DNA of 64,000 bases, from NCBI RefSeq assembly GCF_900106675.1, contig NZ_FNOB01000013.1, forward strand, positions 1 through 64,000. Reading direction: 5' to 3'. Both the position numbers and the translations under genes were made by a program. A model generated the notes under the pieces. That model did not search any database. It was not told the origin of the DNA and worked only from the letters and a program-made list of their open reading frames with translations. This document shows, in pieces, positions 8,432 to 17,613 of the stretch (the first letter of the stretch is position 1; every line of letters starts with the position of its first letter). The stretch comes from Allgaiera indica (GTDB lineage: Bacteria; Pseudomonadota; Alphaproteobacteria; Rhodobacterales; Rhodobacteraceae).

Positions 8432-8782
8432 TCACATGCCGATCATCTCCATCCCCGGCATCATCCGGTAGTTCATGTTCAGCACCACCCAGATCGTGCC
8501 CGCCGCCATGATGAACAGCAAGAGGCCCGAGAACAGCAGCAGGTGCAGGTCTTCGCGCCGCTCGGGGCTCAGGTCGACGTGCAGGAAGTAGCGCACATGC
8601 ACCACGATCTGGATCAGCCCCAGCACCGCGATCAGCCACAGCGCGGCACCAGTCGACATGCCGAAGATCACCGCGCTGAACGGGATCACCGTCAGGATCA
8701 GCGCCAGCACCAGGCCGGTCACATAGCCCTTGAGGTCGTGCTTGTAGGCCTCTTCCTTGCTCAGGTTCTTAGGGGTCGACAT
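8432..8782 (-). CDS. cyoD: Cytochrome bo3-type quinol oxidase subunit IV
   Basis: CyoD is the small assembly/stability subunit of the heme-copper quinol oxidase. The 116-residue protein starts MSTPKNLSKEEAYKHDLKGY and has three membrane helices (VTGLVLALILTVIPFSAV, then ALWLIAVLGLIQIVVHVRYF, then LLLFSGLLLFIMAAGTIWVV). The HVRYFLHVD block is typical of CyoD. The start ATG (8782) overlaps the cyoC stop as ATGA. The C-terminus is methionine-rich (NYRMMPGMEMIGM). A longer open frame that runs back through cyoC in another phase is not real. Confidence 0.93.
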   Translation of the reverse strand: MSTPKNLSKEEAYKHDLKGYVTGLVLALILTVIPFSAVIFGMSTGAALWLIAVLGLIQIVVHVRYFLHVDLSPERREDLHLLLFSGLLLFIMAAGTIWVVLNMNYRMMPGMEMIGM

Positions 8783-9420
8783 CACGCAAGCCCTCCGAGG
8801 TAGACGACAGAGAAGATCCCGACCCAGATCAGGTCGAGGAAGTGCCAAAACAGCGCCAGACGCGCCAGACGCGATTTCGTCAGGTCGTCGACACCGTTCT
8901 TGGCGATCATGATGATCATGATCACCAGCCAGATCGAACCGCTGGTCACGTGGATCCCGTGCAGCGGCACCAGCCCGAAGAAGGCCGACAGGAAGCCCGA
9001 GCGCTGCGGCACCGCGCCCTCGTGGAACATGGTGACGAATTCCTTCAGCTCGAAGCCGAGGAAGGTCGCGCCCAGAAGCAGGGTGACGGTCAGCCAGGTC
9101 AGGATCTCGCGTTTCGGGCGGTCGTATTTGACCGCGAGAGAGGCCAGGCCGAAGGTGAAGGTCGACAACAGCAGCGCCGCCGTCTCGATCACCACGCCCG
9201 ACATCTCGAACACGTCCTTCGGCCCCGGCCCGCCGGCAAGCGAAGGCTTGCCGAGCATGGTGCCGTAGGTTGCGAAGAAGCAGCCGAAAAGGATCAGGTC
9301 GCTCATCATGAACAGCCAGAAGCCCGAAAGCTGCAGGGATGCCCGGTCGTGATGATGCCCTTCTGCCGGGCCGTAGGCGATGCCCGGGGCCTGATAGGTG
9401 GCGTCGGTTGCGCTGCTCAT
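8782..9420 (-). CDS. cyoC: Cytochrome bo3-type quinol oxidase subunit III
   Basis: Subunit III is a five-helix inner-membrane protein of the heme-copper oxidase. The 212-residue product has FWLFMMSDLILFGCFFATY in helix I, the LHGIHVTSGSIWLV block, and ends with FWHFLDLIWVGIFSVVYLGG, as CyoC does. It overlaps cyoB upstream by four bases and cyoD downstream by one, so translation is coupled through the operon. Confidence 0.94.
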   Translation of the reverse strand: MSSATDATYQAPGIAYGPAEGHHHDRASLQLSGFWLFMMSDLILFGCFFATYGTMLGKPSLAGGPGPKDVFEMSGVVIETAALLLSTFTFGLASLAVKYDRPKREILTWLTVTLLLGATFLGFELKEFVTMFHEGAVPQRSGFLSAFFGLVPLHGIHVTSGSIWLVIMIIMIAKNGVDDLTKSRLARLALFWHFLDLIWVGIFSVVYLGGLA

Positions 9421-11513
9421 TGTGCCGCCTCCATGTACTCGTGCGCCGCAACGCCGAGGTTCGCTTGCTTCAGTTCCTGGTCGCGCGTCACCGGGGTGAT
9501 GGTGCGGACCTTTTCCAGCCAGGCCTCATGCTCGGCCTGGACCTCGGCGGCCGGCACCGTGTGGGGATGGCGATCGCCGCGGATGGCGCGGCCGATGAAC
9601 GACACCGCCATGATCGCGAAGCTGATCACCACCATCCACCAGATATGCCACACCATGCCGAAGCCGAAGGCCGATCCGAACACCGCCATGATCACGCCCA
9701 TCATCGTGTCGCCGGGCAGGTGGATGTCGGAATAGCTTTTCGGCGCCTGGTAACCCGCGCCCGCCTCTTTCGCGACGGCGAATGCCTCACGCGCGTTGAT
9801 GTGCGGGATGACGGGGAAGTTGTAATGCGGCGCCGGCGAGGGCGTGGCCCATTCCAGCGTGCGCGCGCCCCAGGGGTCGCCACCGATATCGCGGGTCTGC
9901 TCGCGGTCGCGGATCGAGACGTACAGCTGCATGCAAAGCGCGAACAGCGCGAAGGTCAGCACCGCCGCCCCCAGACCCGAGATCAGCATCCATAGCTCGA
10001 ACGCGGGGTTGGTGAAGGACACCGTGCGCCGGGTCATGCCCATCAGGCCCACGACGTAAAGCGGGAAGAAGGTCAGCGAGAAGCCGATCGACCAGCACCA
10101 GCAGGCGATGTAGCCCCATTTGTCGTTCAGGCGGAAGCCGAACATCTTGGGGAACCAGTAGGTGTAGCCGGCCAGCATCCCGAAGAACACGCCCGGGATC
10201 AGCACGTTGTGGAAATGCGCCACCAGGAACAGCGTGTTGTGGACCTGGAAGTCGATCGACGGGTTGGCCAAGATGATCCCCGACAGGCCGCCCAGGACGA
10301 ACAGCACCATGAAGTTCACGGTATAGAGCATCGGCACGGTGAACCGCACGCGGCCGCGGTACATCGTGGCCATCCAGTCATAGATCTTCACGCCGGTCGG
10401 AATGCCGATCAGCATGGTGGCGATGCCGAAGATCGCGTTGACGTTGGCGTCCTGGCCCATGGTGAAGAAGTGGTGCAGCCACACGGTGAACGACAGCACC
10501 GCGATCGCCATGGTCGCCACCACCAGCGAGCCGTAGCCATAAAGGCGCTTGCCCGAGAAGGTGGCGGTCACTTCCGAATAGACGCCGAAGGCCGGCAGCA
10601 CCAGGATGTAGACCTCGGGGTGACCGAACAGCCAGAACAGGTTGGCGTAGTTCATCATGTTGCCGCCAAGCGCGCTGGTGAAGAAGTGGAAATCCGCGTA
10701 GCGGTCCAACACCAGCATGACAGAGGCAACGGTCAGCGGCGGCATCGCGAAGACCATCAGGATCGCGGTGCACAGGATCGTCCAGGTGAACATCGGCATC
10801 CGGAAGAAGGTCATGCCCGGGGCACGTTCCTTGTAGATGGTGACGACGAAGTTCATCCCCGTCAGCGTCGCGCCCAGACCCGTCAGCGTGACCGACCACA
10901 GCCAGTAATCAGGCCCCACCCCGGGCTGGAAGTTGACCCCGGTATAGGGCGGATAGGCGGTCCAGCCGCCGGTCGAGAACTCGCCAAACACCAGCGAGAT
11001 CATCACCAGCACCGCGCCGGCGATGGTCAGGCCCAGCGAGACCGAGTTCAGCATCGGGAAGGACACGTCGCGCGCCCCGATCTGCATCGGCACCGCGATG
11101 TTCATCAACCCGGTCAGGAACGGCATCAGCATGAAGAAGATCATGATCGTGCCATGGGTCGAGAACAGCTGCGCGTAGTGGTCGGCGCTGAGGAAGCCGC
11201 CGTGCAGCCCGTCGGCCTGCTGGGCCCGCATCAGCACCCCCTCGATCACGCCGCGCAGCAGCATGATGAAGGCCAGCACGATATACATGATGCCGATCTT
11301 CTTGTGGTCCACGGTGCGGAACCAGTTGTTCCACAGCGGCTTCCACCAGCCCATGTAAGTCAGCAGCGCGACAGCGGCGATACCGCCGAGGACAACCGCC
11401 CAGGCCGCCCCCGACAGGATGATCATGTTCACGTCGACCCGGTGCAGGAAGACCTTCAGCGGGTCGAGCGAATCGAGGGTCAGTCGACCGAAAAGAAACG
11501 ATGTATGTTCCAT
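9417..11513 (-). CDS. cyoB: Cytochrome bo3-type quinol oxidase subunit I (heme-copper catalytic subunit)
   Basis: CyoB holds the low-spin heme, the high-spin heme and CuB, and reduces O2 to water while pumping protons. The 698-residue protein has the ligands in place: HGTIMIFFMLMPF (low-spin heme His), WLFGHPEVYILVLP (CuB His and the linked Tyr), LHHFFTMG (CuB His pair) and VAHFHNVLIPG (heme ligands). Length and the long N- and C-terminal extra helices match quinol rather than cytochrome c oxidases. It is encoded 15 bases after cyoA. Confidence 0.96.
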   Translation of the reverse strand: MEHTSFLFGRLTLDSLDPLKVFLHRVDVNMIILSGAAWAVVLGGIAAVALLTYMGWWKPLWNNWFRTVDHKKIGIMYIVLAFIMLLRGVIEGVLMRAQQADGLHGGFLSADHYAQLFSTHGTIMIFFMLMPFLTGLMNIAVPMQIGARDVSFPMLNSVSLGLTIAGAVLVMISLVFGEFSTGGWTAYPPYTGVNFQPGVGPDYWLWSVTLTGLGATLTGMNFVVTIYKERAPGMTFFRMPMFTWTILCTAILMVFAMPPLTVASVMLVLDRYADFHFFTSALGGNMMNYANLFWLFGHPEVYILVLPAFGVYSEVTATFSGKRLYGYGSLVVATMAIAVLSFTVWLHHFFTMGQDANVNAIFGIATMLIGIPTGVKIYDWMATMYRGRVRFTVPMLYTVNFMVLFVLGGLSGIILANPSIDFQVHNTLFLVAHFHNVLIPGVFFGMLAGYTYWFPKMFGFRLNDKWGYIACWCWSIGFSLTFFPLYVVGLMGMTRRTVSFTNPAFELWMLISGLGAAVLTFALFALCMQLYVSIRDREQTRDIGGDPWGARTLEWATPSPAPHYNFPVIPHINAREAFAVAKEAGAGYQAPKSYSDIHLPGDTMMGVIMAVFGSAFGFGMVWHIWWMVVISFAIMAVSFIGRAIRGDRHPHTVPAAEVQAEHEAWLEKVRTITPVTRDQELKQANLGVAAHEYMEAAQ

Positions 11514-11528
11514 ATTATTCTACCATCC

Positions 11529-12527
11529 TCACTCGGTCTTGGCCTTGCCCATCTGGGCATTGTACCGGACCGAGCCTGGTTGTTCGTGTTGCGGGACCGG
11601 CTTCATGTAGCGGTTGACGATGTTCATGAAGAACCCGGGCGCCACGTTGTTGAACCAGGTCGCGCCTTTCGGCATCGCGTTGTTGCCGAAGGTCGCGTGT
11701 ACCTGCTCCGGCGTAGAGCTGACGGCCAGACGCTTGTATGCCATCGGATTCAGCGCCACGCCATCGGCCTGCACCTTCCGCATCCAGGCCTTGAAGTCGT
11801 CGGGCGACACCGCCTTGGCGACGAAATGCTGATCGTGGAAGCCTTCGCCGTTGTACTGGGTGTTCATGCCGTCGAAGCTGCCGGTCTTGTCGGCCAGTAT
11901 GTGCAGCTTCGTCACCATCGCCGGCATGGTGTAGATCTGGCCCACCAGCGCCGGAATGGTGAAGCTTTGCATCACCGTGTCCGAGGTCAGCTGCATGCTG
12001 ACCGGACGGTCTTGCGGGAAGACCAGCTCTCCGACCGTTGCGACGTGATAGTCGGGATAGATGAACAGCCATTTCCAGTCGAGGCCCACGACCTGCACCC
12101 GCAGCGGCGCCTTCTCGGACACGATCGGGCGGTAAGGATCCAGCTTGTGGGTGTCGATCCACAGCAAGGTGGACAGCGCCAGCACGATCGCCGCCGGCAC
12201 CAGCCACATCGCCCATTCAAGCAGATGGTCGAAGTCCCAGTGCGGCTTGTACGTCGCCTTCTTGTTCGAATAGCGATAATGCCAGGCCAGCCACGGCACG
12301 CCCACGATCACCGGCAGCACCACGATCATCGAGATCCAGGTCACCTGCCAGAAATGCCCCCATTGATTGGCCGCGACCGGCCCCTGGGGATTGGCAAAGC
12401 CCATATCGTGCACGACACAGCCGGAAAGCAGCATCGGCGCCACCAATAGTGCCGGCACGCCCACGCGGCGAACGATCCGCCGGGCCGTTGGCGGCAGCCA
12501 TGGGGTTCGTTCCTGTCCCAAGCGCAT
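11529..12527 (-). CDS. cyoA: Cytochrome bo3-type quinol oxidase subunit II (lipoprotein)
   Basis: CyoA anchors the quinol oxidase with a periplasmic cupredoxin domain that lacks CuA. From the ATG at 12527 the 332-residue product has an N-terminal signal with lipobox LLSGC (Cys37), two membrane helices (WISMIVVLPVIVGVPWLAWH and LLEWAMWLVPAAIVLALSTL) and the domain with VMQSFTIPALVGQIYTMPAM. CuA cysteines are absent, as expected for a quinol oxidase. I chose this ATG because GGAGGGACGCGAA precedes it; two upstream in-frame ATGs lack such a site. No cyoE (heme O synthase) follows the operon here. Confidence 0.94.
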   Translation of the reverse strand: MRLGQERTPWLPPTARRIVRRVGVPALLVAPMLLSGCVVHDMGFANPQGPVAANQWGHFWQVTWISMIVVLPVIVGVPWLAWHYRYSNKKATYKPHWDFDHLLEWAMWLVPAAIVLALSTLLWIDTHKLDPYRPIVSEKAPLRVQVVGLDWKWLFIYPDYHVATVGELVFPQDRPVSMQLTSDTVMQSFTIPALVGQIYTMPAMVTKLHILADKTGSFDGMNTQYNGEGFHDQHFVAKAVSPDDFKAWMRKVQADGVALNPMAYKRLAVSSTPEQVHATFGNNAMPKGATWFNNVAPGFFMNIVNRYMKPVPQHEQPGSVRYNAQMGKAKTE

Positions 12528-13056
12528 TTCGCGTCCCTCCATCAAACTTGCATTGAGTTGGCTCCTTAAAGGTGTAGGGGGTCCGGCTTCGCAAGGCTAC
12601 GACATGTCGCAGGGGGACAGATCGCATTCAAAAAATTGTGTATATGAAGTGACTTTGCGCACCGCGGTGCCGGAACCGCCCGACCCGTACCAGTTTCACG
12701 CCCGGCGTGACGCAACGGGAAGGCCCCATGACACAAGGCCTCGCCCCCGGCCGCACAGCGCGAACGCGCGAAATGTTTCAAACTTCACGGGAGGTTCGCA
12801 GCAGGGCGCCGCGCGCCCGCCGCCGCCTGAGCGAATGGTGATGAAAAGTCAGTTTTGGCCCGGCTGCGGGAGGGCCTCGCTCGTCAGGCGATTCGCATCG
12901 CGCCCTGCGCAGGGCCGGAAGCCGGTTTTCGCGGCCCGAGATCCCGCGCGGCCATCACGCGGTTGTGAACCTGATCTTGCCACATCCCGCCCAGAAGCTA
13001 TGCAGAAGTATGGGGCCGCGCGCGGCCGCGCGGCTCGTCCCCCGCGGACCGCCGAG
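12528..13056. other. Divergent intergenic region: cyo promoter and leader of the 5'-nucleotidase pseudogene
   Basis: About 530 bases contain no recognisable gene. A locally AT-rich patch at 12627-12652 (TTCAAAAAATTGTGTATATG) is the best candidate for the cyo promoter on the minus strand. On the right, a 12-bp GC palindrome GCCGCGCGCGGC lies near 13015. Open frames crossing the stretch are arginine/proline-rich shadows. I did not find a clear FNR or RegA-type site. Confidence 0.5.
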
Positions 13057-14457
13057 ATGATCCACGAAACCCGCCGACTCGCCGCCCTGATCCGGGGCGT
13101 CACCCTGGCCCTACCGCTGGCCGCGCCCGGGGCCCGCGCGCTGCCACCGCGTCCACGCCCGCCCCCACACCCGCCGCCGGGCCCGCCGCGGCGGAAACGG
13201 TCAAGCTGACGCTGCTGGGCATGGGCGACATCCACAAATTCGACGGCGACGGCCACCGCGCCGGTTTTGCCCGGCTCAACGCGGTGGCGCGGGCCGAACG
13301 CGCGGCGCATCCAAGCATGCTCTATCTCTTCGAAGGGAAATGCTGTCGCCGTCACTGTTGTCGGGCATCAGGACTTGGCGGGGTGATTTGACCGCCGATC
13401 CAGGGGCTGAAGGTGACGCTGATCCCGGTGGCGCAGGATACCTCAGCCAAGATGTCCGACACCGGCGATCTGGCCTTCGCCCCACGGTCAGGATCGGCAT
13501 CGCGGCCGCTCGCGCGGCGCGCAAGCAGGACACGGACCTGGTGATCGGACGGGTCCGGACCGATCAAGGCAACGACCGCGCCCTGATCGCCAGCCTTGCC
13601 TTCGACATGCTGTAGTCGGGCGACGATCATCTGAACGCGAGCTATTGCGACGGCATCACCGCCTATGTGGAAACCTCGATCGACGCGCGTTTCCTGCAAC
13701 CCCTGGATCTGACCATCGAGGTGACCGAGACGGGCGGCGCCCGCCGGATCCGTTGGCCCCCGGATTTCCGCTGGAGCGACACCGCCGACGTGACGCCCGA
13801 CCCGGCGTCGCAGAAGCTGTTGGCGAAATTTCGTCAGCAGCTGGGCCGGGACCTGAACCAGCCGATCGGCAGGACCGAGGTGAGGCTCGATTCCCGGCGG
13901 GGCGTGGTACGCGGTCAGGAAAGCTCGGCGGGGAACTGACCGCCGATGCGCTGAAGGCACTAAGCGGCGCACAGGTCATGCTGGTCAACGGCGGCGGCAT
14001 CCGCGGCGATCGGATCTACGATCCGGGCACCATTCTGAGGCGGAAGGGCATCCTGACCGAATTGCCCTTCGGCAACCAGATGGTGGTGACCGAGCTGCCG
14101 GGGCGCCAGATCCTTGCGGCGCTGGCGAATGGCTTTTCGCGGGCCGGAACCGGCGCGGGGTGGTTTCCCCGGATCGCGGGGATGCACGTGGTCGGGGATC
14201 CGACGGCACCGCCGATGGCGCGGCTCAGCCGGGCGAGCGTGGCGGGAAAGCCGCTCGATCCCGACCGGATCTATCGGCTGGCGACCAACGACTACACCCT
14301 GTCGCGCGGCGATGGGTCTGGCGCGCTGGGGGGCGGCCGGGTGGTCGTCGACAAGGGCAACGGGCGGCGGATGGCCAATGACGTGATCGCCTATATCCGC
14401 GCGATCAAGACGGTGAAGATTCATCCCGACGGCCGGATCTCGAAGCTGGGCGATTGA
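13057..14457 (+). pseudogene. Decayed secreted 5'-nucleotidase / 2',3'-cyclic phosphodiesterase (UshA family)
   Basis: The start at 13057 encodes a signal-like peptide (LAALIRGVTLALPLAAPGARA). The family then reappears piecewise. VKLTLLGMGDIHKFDG is in a second frame, EMLSPSLLSGI (GDMLSPSLLSG motif) in a third near 13335, and a central domain (GLKVTLIPVAQDTS, AFDML, stop, SGDDHLNASY) follows a deletion. DSRRGVVRGQESSAGN ends at another stop. The C-terminal domain (NGGGIRGDRIYDPGT, LPFGNQMVVTELPG, RLATNDYTLSRGDGSG) runs to 14457. Several indels, internal stops and a missing stretch between the metallophosphatase motifs show a dead gene, not a single sequencing error. Confidence 0.88.
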
Positions 14458-14547
14458 CGAAGGCGGCGCTGGGGCGCTGCGGTGTTGGTGGGGCGATTGT
14501 AGGGCGGCGACGCGCGGAGGCGGGCGGCCGCGGCGCGCAAGGACCCG

Positions 14548-14928
14548 CTAATACCCCAGTCGCGCCTTGAGCGCCTCCAGGCGCCGGCTCGGGCGTTGGG
14601 GTTCGTGCTCATCGGTGGTTTTGGCGAACAGCGACACCCGTGGCGCGGGGCGTCGGCGCAGGGGGCTCGGCAGGCTTGAAAGCCGCGCGAAGGGGCCGAT
14701 CGGCGCGGCGGCGTCCGTTGCGGGATTGTTCGCCTTCTCGGGCAGGGCCCGGACCAGGGGCTGGCCGGTGAAGCTGATCCAGAACACATCGACGATCAGC
14801 ACCAGGACCCGCAGCGACAGCGCAATGATGACCGCGAGCGCCGCCAATGCGATATCACCGCGGACAAGCATGATCGTCGCCACGCAAAGCGCGGCGAGGC
14901 CGATTTTTCCGAACGTCGTTTGTCCCAT
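14548..14928 (-). CDS. Small membrane protein of unknown function
   Basis: The 126-residue frame starts at ATG 14928 behind GGGAGGTCGGCCT, a good ribosome site. It has two hydrophobic segments near the N-terminus (IGLAALCVATIML and ALAALAVIIALSLRVLVLIV) and then a polar, proline- and arginine-rich cytoplasmic tail ending ALKARLGY. I do not recognise a family. Codon use and position just downstream of the hydrolase on the same strand support a real gene. Its end is about 90 bases from the convergent 5'-nucleotidase pseudogene. Confidence 0.6.
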   Translation of the reverse strand: MGQTTFGKIGLAALCVATIMLVRGDIALAALAVIIALSLRVLVLIVDVFWISFTGQPLVRALPEKANNPATDAAAPIGPFARLSSLPSPLRRRPAPRVSLFAKTTDEHEPQRPSRRLEALKARLGY

Positions 14929-14985
14929 AGGCCGACCTCCCGGTCTTGGCCCCCACAATCGTCATCATATACGACTCGGGCGGGT

Positions 14986-15720
14986 TCAGCCAGTGGGTTG
15001 CAATCGCTCCGCGAAAATCTGTTCAAGGCGGCGCCAGTGGCGCTCGGCCCCTTCGCGATTGTAGACGCCATGGTCGGAGACGCACCAGCCATGTTCCATG
15101 CCGGCGAAATTCTCGATCATGTATTCGACGCCGGCTTCGCGCAGGGTCCGGGCCAGCAGGGCCGATTGCTCGGGCGGAAAGCTGCGATCCACCCCTGCCC
15201 CGCCGACATAGATGAAGGCCTTCATCTTGGCCGCGCCCAGATGGGGGCTGTCGGGCGCGTCGCTGGCCAGCCCGCCGCCATGGAAACTGGCGGCGACAGC
15301 CACGCGAACCGGGGCCGCGCGGGCGGCGGTCAGGGCGCGGGTGCCACCCATGCAATAGCCCACCACCCCCACCGGGCCGATACCGCCATGGGCGGCCAGC
15401 GCATCGATGAAGGCGCCGGTATCGCGCGCGGTCATGTCCTGGGTTGTGGCATCGCGCAGGCGCATCAACCGATCGCGGGTCTTGTCGTCGCCAAAGGCGG
15501 TCGCGGCGTCGAACGGCCCATAGCTGCCCGAGCGATAGAAAAGATCCGGCACCAGCACCCGGTACCCCCAGCCCGCGATTCGGGCCGCCATGTCCCAAAG
15601 CGCGGGACGCGGGCCGAAGATATCCATGAAGAACAGAACGCCCGGACAGCCCTCTTCGCCGAAGATCCGGGCCGGGGCGTTGCCGTCCTCGGTAACGATG
15701 GTCAGGTCTTCCGCATGCAT
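14986..15720 (-). CDS. Dienelactone hydrolase family protein
   Basis: The 244-residue alpha/beta hydrolase carries the DLH nucleophile elbow GYCMGG (Cys123), an acidic residue in YVGGAGVDRSF and the catalytic His in MEHGW (about 210). The N-terminal block GVLFFMDIFGPRPALWDMA and the VLVPDLFYR motif are typical of the family. DLH proteins hydrolyse lactones or related esters in the cytoplasm; the substrate here is unknown and no aromatic-degradation genes are near. It starts at ATG 15720 and lies downstream of the acyl-CoA synthetase on the same strand, separated by a copy of the GTATTT-type repeat. Confidence 0.88.
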   Translation of the reverse strand: MHAEDLTIVTEDGNAPARIFGEEGCPGVLFFMDIFGPRPALWDMAARIAGWGYRVLVPDLFYRSGSYGPFDAATAFGDDKTRDRLMRLRDATTQDMTARDTGAFIDALAAHGGIGPVGVVGYCMGGTRALTAARAAPVRVAVAASFHGGGLASDAPDSPHLGAAKMKAFIYVGGAGVDRSFPPEQSALLARTLREAGVEYMIENFAGMEHGWCVSDHGVYNREGAERHWRRLEQIFAERLQPTG

Positions 15721-15733
15721 GGGGCATTCCTTC

Positions 15734-15754
15734 TTATGCTCGCTAAGATGAAGG
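15734..15754 (+). repeat. Degenerate copy of the GTATTT-N4-AAnATGAA dispersed repeat
   Basis: TTATGCTCGCTAAGATGAAGG matches the repeat of 25454-25478 (minus-strand reading) at about 16 of 21 positions, with the AAGATGAAGG part perfect. It lies just 5' of the hydrolase start, between two co-directional genes. This is the weakest of the copies and lacks the GC-rich hairpin seen beside some others. Confidence 0.5.
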
Positions 15755-15832
15755 TAAGGCCGGCGCCGGGGCTGTCACCCCCGTCGCGGACCACGCACGA
15801 AACGGTGATCCGTGCAAGCCGTTCGAAACTCG

Positions 15833-17497
15833 TCAGCCCGCGAAGGCCTTTTCCTGCAGGCTGCGCCATTCCGTCTTGCCCGACGGCGATCTTGGCAGCA
15901 CCTCTAGAAAACGCACCTCGGCGGGCACCTTGTAGGCGGCCATCCGCGCCCGGCACCAGGCGATCAGCGCCTCTTCGCCAAGCCCATCCGCCGCCCCCGG
16001 TCCCGGCCGCGCCACCACCCAGGCCAGCACGCTTTCGCCGCGGCGCGGATCCGGTTTCGCGGTGATGCAGACATCAGCCACCTGCGGATGGTCGTGGATC
16101 ATCTGCTCGACCTCGGTCGGCCAGACCTTGTAGCCCGAGGCGTTGATCATCCGCTTCAGCCGGTCGGTGATGTAGAAATAGCCATCCGCATCCATATAGC
16201 CGATATCGCCCGAACGCAGGAAACGCTTGCCGTCGATCAAGATAAACGCCGCTTCGGTGGCCTCGGGGTTGTTCCAATAGCCCAGGAAGACCTGCGGCCC
16301 GTCGATGACGATCTCGCCCACCGTACCCGCAGGCAGCTCTTGCCCGGTGTCGGGGTCGATCACGCGGGAATCAACATCGAAGACAGGGATCCCCAGGCAC
16401 TGCGGGCGCGGCGCCTGGGGCGGGTTGATATGGGTGGCGGCCATCGCCTCGGACATGCCGTAGCCTTCGACGTAATCCAGCCCGGTCAGCGCCTTCAGCC
16501 GCGCCGCCACCGCCGCAGGCATCGCCGCGCCGCCGCCGCCGATCGCTTCGAGGCTGGAAAGGTCGTGGCGCGCCACCTCGGGGTCGTTGACCAGGTCGAT
16601 CGCCATGGTGGTGATCGAGCGCCAGCGCCCGACCCGGTAGCGTTCGATCAGATAGGCGGCAAGGCGGCGGTCCCAGCGGGTCATGATCACCATCGTCTGG
16701 CCTGCCAGGATCGGCCCGTTCATCGAATTCTGCATGCCGGTGACATGGAACAGCGGCAACGAGACCAGCGCGGGCTTTTCGTCGCCGCCCGGCGACCAGG
16801 CGACGCTGCCCACCGCCGTCGCCATCACCGTGCGGTGGGAATGCATGCAGCCCTTGGGGTGGCCGGTCGAGCCCGAGGAATAGGGGATCACCGCCAGATC
16901 ATCCGGCCCCGCCGTGATCGGGCCGGGATCGCGCGCCTCGGACAGAGCCTGCGACCAGGGGGCGATGCGCGGGCCGTAGTCGGCGCGCCCGGGCTGATCC
17001 AGCGGCGGCGGCAATGGGTGGGCAAAGCCGGGGTCGGCGGCGTCGGCATAGGCTGCGACGAGGCACGATTGCAGCCCCGCGCCCAGGGCGGGGCGCAGGA
17101 AGTCCAGCAATTCCTGGCCCGCGATCGCCACGCGCGCGCCGGTGTCGGCGACCAGATGCGCCAGCTCGGCCGTGCGGTTCATCGGATTGACCGGCACCAC
17201 CACCGCATCGGCGCGCAGGATGCCATAGAAGGCCGCCACATATTGCGGCGAGTTCTGCATGTACAGCAGCACCCTGTCGCCCCGCGCCACGCCCTGTCCC
17301 TTCAGCCAGCCCGCGACGGCCCGCGCCTGACCTGCCAGTTCACCGTAGCGAAGCGTGCGGCCATAGTAGTGAATCGCCGGGGTCTCGGGCACGCGGGCGG
17401 CCGTGTCCTCGAGGTTCTGCGCCACCGATTGGGCAGGCAGTTCCACCTGATATGGCACGCCCGCGGGCCAGTGCCGGTAATGTCGGGTATTTCTCAT
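15833..17497 (-). CDS. AMP-binding acyl-CoA synthetase (long-chain fatty-acid CoA ligase type)
   Basis: The 554-residue enzyme belongs to the ANL superfamily and should activate a carboxylic acid to its acyl-CoA through an acyl-adenylate. It has the phosphate-binding loop IPYSSGSTGHPKGCMHSH, the A5 motif EGYGMSEAMAATHINPP, A7/A8 region RSGDIGYMDADGYFYITDRLKRMI with the hinge, and the A10 lysine in SPSGKTEWRS (K541). No signal or membrane segments are seen. The chain-length preference cannot be read from sequence. The neighbouring hydrolase offers no pathway context. Confidence 0.9.
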   Translation of the reverse strand: MRNTRHYRHWPAGVPYQVELPAQSVAQNLEDTAARVPETPAIHYYGRTLRYGELAGQARAVAGWLKGQGVARGDRVLLYMQNSPQYVAAFYGILRADAVVVPVNPMNRTAELAHLVADTGARVAIAGQELLDFLRPALGAGLQSCLVAAYADAADPGFAHPLPPPLDQPGRADYGPRIAPWSQALSEARDPGPITAGPDDLAVIPYSSGSTGHPKGCMHSHRTVMATAVGSVAWSPGGDEKPALVSLPLFHVTGMQNSMNGPILAGQTMVIMTRWDRRLAAYLIERYRVGRWRSITTMAIDLVNDPEVARHDLSSLEAIGGGGAAMPAAVAARLKALTGLDYVEGYGMSEAMAATHINPPQAPRPQCLGIPVFDVDSRVIDPDTGQELPAGTVGEIVIDGPQVFLGYWNNPEATEAAFILIDGKRFLRSGDIGYMDADGYFYITDRLKRMINASGYKVWPTEVEQMIHDHPQVADVCITAKPDPRRGESVLAWVVARPGPGAADGLGEEALIAWCRARMAAYKVPAEVRFLEVLPRSPSGKTEWRSLQEKAFAG

Positions 17498-17613
17498 GCC
17501 GCGCCCCTTCTCTCCGCAACAACAATCGCCCGCCGGTCGAAAGCCTGCCCCCGGTCCGGGGTCAGGTCAAGCACGGCGCGGCGACGCCTTGCGCCATGCC
17601 TGCCGGCCCCGGA

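Noticed and set aside
8432-9451. 339-codon frame covering cyoD plus upstream sequence
   Set aside because: Only the last 116 codons (from ATG 8782) are CyoD; the rest overlaps cyoC in a wrong frame.
10209-12449. 746-codon plus-strand frame across cyoB and cyoA
   Set aside because: Antisense shadow; the minus strand encodes clear quinol oxidase subunits.
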